NCBI GenBank assembly: GCA_964527585.1
Contig: CAZGPE010000008.1
Location: forward strand, 9,105 to 73,104
Reading direction: 5' to 3'
DNA length: 64,000 nucleotides
Source of the DNA: Fimenecus sp964527585
GTDB lineage: Bacteria > Bacillota > Clostridia > Oscillospirales > Acutalibacteraceae
Position 1 is the stretch's first letter. Each line of letters opens with the position of its first letter. The notes beneath the pieces were generated by a model, which saw nothing but the letters and a program-made list of their open reading frames with translations, ran no database searches and was not told the DNA's origin. Positions 59,462-64,000 of the stretch are shown here, one piece after another. The position numbers and the translations under genes are program-made.

Positions 59462-61867
59462 ATGGCTGATTATTTTGACGCTTTCAAGATTAAGTGTTCG
59501 CCTGTTTCGAATGAAAAAAATACTGTTATCTGTAAAGACACAAGAATTACCGTTCTTACGGCGTGCCTTTTGAGAATTGAGGTATCGGCAAGCGGTATTT
59601 TCTGCGATGAACCTACTCAGGCGGTATGGTTCCGTGATTTTGATTTGCCGGAATATACCTTAAAAAAGGAAAAAAACAAAATTATTATTAAAACAAGCCT
59701 TGTTGAGTTTTGTTATGATGTTTCTTCTCATAAAATGAAATATGTGAAACTTTCGGACGGTAGATACATTACCGAATATAAATCGGGAAATCTTAAAGGC
59801 ACTTGCCGTACTCTTGATCGTTCTTTCGGTGCGGTTAAACTCGAAAACGGAATTATTTCGAAAAACGGCGTTGCCGTTCTCGATGACAGCAGTTCGCTTA
59901 TTTTGAATTCGCAAGCTGAGATTATGCCACGCTCTAACCGTGAAAAAGACGAATATTATTTTGCTTACGGAAACGATTACAAGGGCGCATTATACGATTT
60001 CTTTCGCCTTACGGGATTTTCACCTCTTGTACCGAAATTCGCTTTGGGAAATTGGTGGTCAAGATATAAAGCTTATACCCAAAAAGAATATACGGATTTA
60101 ATGCAGGAATTTATCGACAGAGAAATTCCCGTTACCGTAGCAACTGTAGATATGGATTGGCATTGGGTTAATGTTGAAACCAAGTTCGGCAAAGAGGCTG
60201 CGAAAAACAATACTACGCTGAACTTTATGGAAAAGATATACGATCTGTTTATTTCAAGCGGCTGGACCGGTTACAGTTGGAATACAGATCTTTTTCCGAA
60301 TCCCGAAGAGTTTTTGACTTGGTTGAAAGACCGCAATTTTAAGGTTACACTCAATATGCATCCGGCATCGGGAATAAGATGCTATGAAGATTGCTACGGT
60401 GATTTCGCAAAGTTTATGGGAGATAATCCCGAAGATAAAAAACAGTATTCGTTTGATATTACGGATAAAAAGTTTTTACAGGCATATTTTTCGATTGCGC
60501 ATAAACCTCACGAAGATATGGGGGTTGACTTTTGGTGGATTGATTGGCAGCAGGGTAATAAAACAAAAATCAAAGGTCTGGATCCTCTCTGGGCGCTGAA
60601 CCATTATCATTCAATGGATATTGCAAGAGACGGTAAGCGCCGTCCTCTTATTCTTTCAAGATTTGCAGGTGCGGGTTCACACCGTTATCCGCTAGGTTTT
60701 TCGGGCGATACCGCACAGAACTGGAAAGTTCTTGATTTTCAGCCATATTTCACCTCTACCGCTTCAAATATAGGCTATACTTGGTGGAGCCATGATATAG
60801 GCGGACATCATTTCGGCAGAAAAGACGATGAACTTTATCTGAGATGGGTTCAGTTTGGGGTATTTTCTCCGATTATGCGACTTCATTCGACTTCAAATGA
60901 GTTCATGGGCAAAGAACCGTGGAAATACAGTAAATCGGTTGAAAACACGGCAATTGATTTTATGAGACTGCGGCACAGACTTTTACCGTATCTTTATACG
61001 ATGAATTATCGGACAAGTGTTAGCGGCCGTGCTATTTGCGAACCTATGTATTATGAATATCCCGATTGCGAAAACGCTTATAAATGCAAAAACGAGTATT
61101 TCTTCGGAAGTGAACTTATTTCGGCGCCGATAACAACTCCGAAGAGCAAAAAAACAAATCTTGCTCATACAACCCTCTGGCTTCCCGAAGGAAGATATAC
61201 CGATATTTTCACCGACAGAATATATAACGGAAATAAAATTCTCGAAGTTTACCGTGATGAGTCGTCGATCCCCGTACTTGCAAAGCAAGGTGCGATAATT
61301 CCTCTTGATATGAATTGCCGAACCAATTTGTGTTCAAATCCCGCTGATATGGAAATCCTTATTTACCGTGGAAACAATAAGTTTTCTATGTATGAAGATG
61401 ACGGCGAAACAATGAATTATCAAAACGGCTGTTTTGCGTTTACCGATTTTGAAGTTAACGAAGACGGTGATAATGTTTCGTTTTCGGTTTCGGCAGTGCG
61501 TGGAGACTCTTCCGCAGTACCTCAATTAAGAAATTATACTCTTTCTTTTAAGGATGTTGTTTGCGCTCAAGTCGGCGTTGAAATTAACGGCGAGCCTGTC
61601 AATGCAGCGGTATGCGATAAAGACGGATTTGTTTCTGTAGAATTAAAAGATACAAAACCGACGGATAATGTTTGTGTCTGTCTCAAAAAGGTTAAAGTTC
61701 TTGAAAATCCGACGAGACGGGAAGCACTTATTGAGTTGATTTCCAAATTCCAAATGAACAACAATTCAAAACTTAAAAAGTTTTCGAAATGCCTTAATGA
61801 AAAAGCGGATTTAAGAGTGAAAAAATGCTTTAGAGGGCCGATTGAAGAGATCGAAAGTTTATATTAA
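59462..61867 (+). CDS. GH31 family alpha-glycosidase, specificity unknown
   Basis: This 801-residue enzyme has the GH31 catalytic barrel. The nucleophile is Asp361 in VDFWWIDWQQG and the acid/base Asp416 in LGFSGDTAQNW. Also visible are TVATVDMDWHWVNV, WWSHDIGGHHFGR and MRLHSTSNEFMGKEPW. GH31 includes alpha-glucosidases, alpha-xylosidases and, in one subgroup, alpha-N-acetylgalactosaminidases. No signal peptide is seen, so it acts in the cytoplasm. It diverges from the GH112/GH136-like operon, which suggests a shared host-glycan use, but substrate is not deducible. Confidence 0.88.
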   Translation: MADYFDAFKIKCSPVSNEKNTVICKDTRITVLTACLLRIEVSASGIFCDEPTQAVWFRDFDLPEYTLKKEKNKIIIKTSLVEFCYDVSSHKMKYVKLSDGRYITEYKSGNLKGTCRTLDRSFGAVKLENGIISKNGVAVLDDSSSLILNSQAEIMPRSNREKDEYYFAYGNDYKGALYDFFRLTGFSPLVPKFALGNWWSRYKAYTQKEYTDLMQEFIDREIPVTVATVDMDWHWVNVETKFGKEAAKNNTTLNFMEKIYDLFISSGWTGYSWNTDLFPNPEEFLTWLKDRNFKVTLNMHPASGIRCYEDCYGDFAKFMGDNPEDKKQYSFDITDKKFLQAYFSIAHKPHEDMGVDFWWIDWQQGNKTKIKGLDPLWALNHYHSMDIARDGKRRPLILSRFAGAGSHRYPLGFSGDTAQNWKVLDFQPYFTSTASNIGYTWWSHDIGGHHFGRKDDELYLRWVQFGVFSPIMRLHSTSNEFMGKEPWKYSKSVENTAIDFMRLRHRLLPYLYTMNYRTSVSGRAICEPMYYEYPDCENAYKCKNEYFFGSELISAPITTPKSKKTNLAHTTLWLPEGRYTDIFTDRIYNGNKILEVYRDESSIPVLAKQGAIIPLDMNCRTNLCSNPADMEILIYRGNNKFSMYEDDGETMNYQNGCFAFTDFEVNEDGDNVSFSVSAVRGDSSAVPQLRNYTLSFKDVVCAQVGVEINGEPVNAAVCDKDGFVSVELKDTKPTDNVCVCLKKVKVLENPTRREALIELISKFQMNNNSKLKKFSKCLNEKADLRVKKCFRGPIEEIESLY

Positions 61868-61884
61868 GTTTTCAATGATGAAGA

Positions 61885-61907
61885 TTTCCTATTGATTTTA
61901 TAGGAAA
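61885..61907. promoter_or_regulatory. Inverted repeat at the nadA promoter
   Basis: TTTCCTAT (61885-61892) and ATAGGAAA (61900-61907) are exact complements 7 nt apart, covering the -35 box. No T-run follows. An operator is possible. Confidence 0.45.
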
Positions 61908-61920
61908 AAATGAGTAATAT
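61892..61920 (+). promoter_or_regulatory. SigA-like promoter of nadA-mnmA
   Basis: TTGATT (61892-61897), a 17-bp spacer and TAATAT (61915-61920). Confidence 0.65.
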
Positions 61921-61952
61921 TATATTATTAAAATTATGTAGGTGAAAGAGAA

Positions 61953-62867
61953 ATGATAAGTGATATTCAGCAGGAAATAATGAGACTGAAAAAGGAAAAA
62001 GATATTTGCATTTTGGCTCATTCTTATGTTGCGCATGAAATACTCGAAATTGCGGACTTTACGGGAGACAGTTATGCTCTTGCGGTTAAAGCTTCAAGCG
62101 CACCTCAAAAGACCGTGATTATGGTCGGAGTGCGTTTTATGGCGGAAACCGTAAAAATTCTTTCTCCCGAAAAAAAAGTAATTCTCGCTCATGATGAAGC
62201 AGGCTGTCCGATGGCCGAACAGATGGATAAAGAGTTAATTACAGCCGTAAAAGAACAGTATCCGGACTATAAAGTTGTCGCTTATATAAACACAACAGCC
62301 GAACTTAAAACCGTATGCGATGTATGTGTTACATCTTCTTCGGCAGTTCGTATAGTTAAACAGTTGCCTGATAAAAATATACTTTTTATTCCCGATTGCA
62401 ATCTCGGTCAGTATGTCTCTCAGCAGATCCCCGAAAAGAACTTCAAACTTCTTCAGGGCGGATGTCCGGTTCATGCAAGCGTGAACGAAAACGAAGTAAT
62501 AAAAGCAAAGCAAAAACATCCGAATGCATTGCTTTTAGTTCATCCGGAATGTACAGCGGATATTGTTAAACATGCGGATTATGTCGGTTCAACTTCCGGA
62601 ATTATGGAGTTTGCTAAAAATTCCGATGCAAAAGAATTTATTATCGGTACCGAAATTTCAATTGCCGAGCATTTGCAATATGAGTGTCCCGATAAAATGT
62701 TTTACTATCTTTCTCAAAAACTTATTTGTAAAAATATGAAAATGTCAACTCTTTACGATGTGTATAATGCCGTTACCGGACGCTCCGGAGAAGAAATTGT
62801 GCTTGATGAAAGCACAAGAATAAAAGCACGCAAATGTATTGATGAAATGATAAGACTCGGCGGCTGA
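61953..62867 (+). CDS. nadA: Quinolinate synthase A
   Basis: NadA condenses iminoaspartate with dihydroxyacetone phosphate to quinolinate, an NAD precursor. The 304 residues carry the three cluster cysteines: Cys85 (EAGCPMAEQ), Cys171 (GGCPVHASV) and Cys259 (ICKNMKMSTL), spaced as in Thermotoga NadA. ILAHSYVAHEI and YINTTAELK are conserved. Neither nadB nor nadC is in the window, which is unusual since they often cluster. It is followed after 11 bp by mnmA. Confidence 0.94.
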   Translation: MISDIQQEIMRLKKEKDICILAHSYVAHEILEIADFTGDSYALAVKASSAPQKTVIMVGVRFMAETVKILSPEKKVILAHDEAGCPMAEQMDKELITAVKEQYPDYKVVAYINTTAELKTVCDVCVTSSSAVRIVKQLPDKNILFIPDCNLGQYVSQQIPEKNFKLLQGGCPVHASVNENEVIKAKQKHPNALLLVHPECTADIVKHADYVGSTSGIMEFAKNSDAKEFIIGTEISIAEHLQYECPDKMFYYLSQKLICKNMKMSTLYDVYNAVTGRSGEEIVLDESTRIKARKCIDEMIRLGG

Positions 62868-62878
62868 GGTGTTCTGTT

Positions 62879-63949
62879 TTGGAAAATAATAAGGTAATGA
62901 TCGGGATGAGCGGCGGTGTTGATTCATCGGTTGCCGCATATCTTTTGCAGAAAGACGGGCTTGAAGTAATCGGCGCAACAATGAAACTTTTCAATAATGA
63001 AGATGTTGATTCGGTTGCCGATAAAACTTGCTGTTCACTTGACGATGTTGAAGACGCAAAAAGCGTTTGTGCAAGGCTCGGAATAAGACATTATACTCTT
63101 AATATGACCTCTGATTTCAAGGAAAATGTCATTGACCGTTTTGTAAATTCATATCAGAACGGCTTTACACCTAACCCTTGTATTGACTGTAACAGATATA
63201 TGAAGTTTTCAAAGATGCTTCATAAGGCGCAGGAATTGAATATCGGATATATTGCGACGGGACATTATGCGAGAATAGAAAAGCACGCTGACAGGTTTCT
63301 TTTGAAAAAAGCCGTTGATTTGTCAAAAGATCAGAGTTATGTGCTTTATTCTTTAACGCAGGAACAACTTAGTCTAACCAAATTTCCTCTCGGCTCTTTT
63401 ACTAAAAAAGAAGTCAGAGAAATTGCCGAGGAAAACGGTTTTGTAAATGCAAGAAAACACGAAAGTCAAGATATTTGTTTCGTTCCCGACGGAGATTACA
63501 GCGGCTTTATCGAACGGTATACTTCAAAGAAATATCCTTGCGGAGATTTTGTCGATATGAACGGCAGAAGATTAGGCGAACATAAAGGTATTATCCGTTA
63601 TACCATCGGTCAACGCCGTGGACTCGGACTTGCTTTGCCGGCTTCGATGTATGTTGTAAAAAAAGATGTTGAAAACAACAAAGTTATTCTCGGATTTAAC
63701 GATGATTTGTTTGAGAAAGAAGTTTTTGTTAAAGATATTTCCTTTACTGCTTGCGACAGTCTCACAAGACCGGAGAGACTGTCTGCAAAAATCAGATACA
63801 ATCAAAAAGAACAGCCTGCTACGGTTACTCAGATTGATGAAAACAGATTGAAAATCGTATTTGATGAACCGCAGCGTGCGATTACAAAAGGGCAGGCAGC
63901 CGTACTTTATGACGGCGATACGGTTGTCGGCGGCGGCACAATAGAATAA
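62879..63949 (+). CDS. mnmA: tRNA-specific 2-thiouridylase MnmA
   Basis: MnmA thiolates U34 of Lys, Glu and Gln tRNAs, taking sulfur from a cysteine desulfurase. The 356 residues have the PP-loop GMSGGVDSSVAAY, the catalytic Cys101 in TPNPCIDCNRYMKF and Cys200 in ESQDICFVPDGDYS. It starts with TTG; GAGGTG lies just upstream. The last gene of the window, it ends before a terminator. Confidence 0.96.
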   Translation: MENNKVMIGMSGGVDSSVAAYLLQKDGLEVIGATMKLFNNEDVDSVADKTCCSLDDVEDAKSVCARLGIRHYTLNMTSDFKENVIDRFVNSYQNGFTPNPCIDCNRYMKFSKMLHKAQELNIGYIATGHYARIEKHADRFLLKKAVDLSKDQSYVLYSLTQEQLSLTKFPLGSFTKKEVREIAEENGFVNARKHESQDICFVPDGDYSGFIERYTSKKYPCGDFVDMNGRRLGEHKGIIRYTIGQRRGLGLALPASMYVVKKDVENNKVILGFNDDLFEKEVFVKDISFTACDSLTRPERLSAKIRYNQKEQPATVTQIDENRLKIVFDEPQRAITKGQAAVLYDGDTVVGGGTIE

Positions 63950-63964
63950 TTTTCGGTTATATTT

Positions 63965-64000
63965 ACAGTGTGAATTCTTTTGAATTTACACTGTTTTTTT
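63965..64000 (+). terminator. Terminator after mnmA
   Basis: ACAGTGTGAATTC and GAATTTACACTGT pair around TTTT; a T-run follows at the end of the window. Confidence 0.85.

Noticed and set aside
1..64000. CRISPR arrays, insertion sequences, prophage or rRNA
   Set aside because: No regularly spaced direct repeats, transposase or phage genes, or rRNA sequences were seen.

Overview
The window reads as chromosome of a low-GC, spore-forming, anaerobic gut-type Firmicute (Clostridia, probably Oscillospiraceae/Ruminococcaceae-like). The basis is gene content and order: dnaX-ybaB-recR-smpB-ssrA, tepA-ftsK/spoIIIE, scpA-scpB-ytfJ-dacF, and priA-def-fmt-rsmB-rlmN-prpC-prkC-rsgA-thiN-spoVM. Sporulation markers (SPOCS/LysM protein, YtfJ, a 26-codon SpoVM) and redox or fermentation genes (Rex, malic enzyme) agree. 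The species cannot be named from sequence alone. No rRNA, CRISPR array, insertion sequence or prophage was seen; promoters are mostly SigA-like with 17-bp spacers. Region 1 (1-4.2 kb, minus): a short SRP RNA gene with its own promoter heads dnaX, ybaB, recR, smpB and tmRNA, followed by a small XRE regulator. Region 2 (4.3-8.4 kb, plus): glycerol kinase and malic enzyme, then four small genes that look like a nickel-handling set (histidine-rich protein, CooT-type protein, two small membrane proteins). Region 3 (8.4-15.3 kb, minus): acyltransferase plus acyl-CoA ligase, then aconitase, isocitrate dehydrogenase and Rex as one operon behind a strong promoter with a palindrome just downstream. Region 4 (15.3-25.6 kb, mostly plus): TepA, FtsK/SpoIIIE, a ComEC-like hydrolase with a DUF3006 protein, rpsB-tsf behind a structured leader, an MreB-like protein, tRNA-Ser(CGA) on minus, a radical SAM protein, MscL with a zinc ribbon, and ProC. 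Region 5 (25.7-29.5 kb): TcdA on minus, then the SPOCS-LysM spore protein and a DUF3343/cysteine desulfurase pair on plus. Region 6 (29.5-51.7 kb, plus): a long run of core genes covering c-di-AMP synthesis, PrmC, a site-2 protease, condensin subunits, sporulation and cell-wall genes, RsuA/RluB-type pseudouridine synthase, YicC, RemA, Gmk, omega, PriA, Def, Fmt, RsmB, RlmN, PP2C phosphatase, PASTA kinase, RsgA, thiamine pyrophosphokinase, a 51-residue membrane peptide and SpoVM. Region 7 (51.7-55.3 kb): an alanine-type aminotransferase, a decayed ZIP metal-transporter fragment, and an AT-rich accessory cassette of two zinc-ribbon membrane proteins and an HTH protein with an ankyrin-like tail. 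Region 8 (55.3-64 kb): a host-glycan locus with a GH112 phosphorylase, a beta-helix protein resembling GH136 lacto-N-biosidase and a small helical partner, divergent from a GH31 glycosidase; then a lone nadA and mnmA. The most notable items are the apparently cytoplasmic GH136-like/GH112 locus, the CooT cluster, the unlisted SpoVM and its 51-residue neighbour, the ZIP remnant, and the acn-idh-rex operator candidate.
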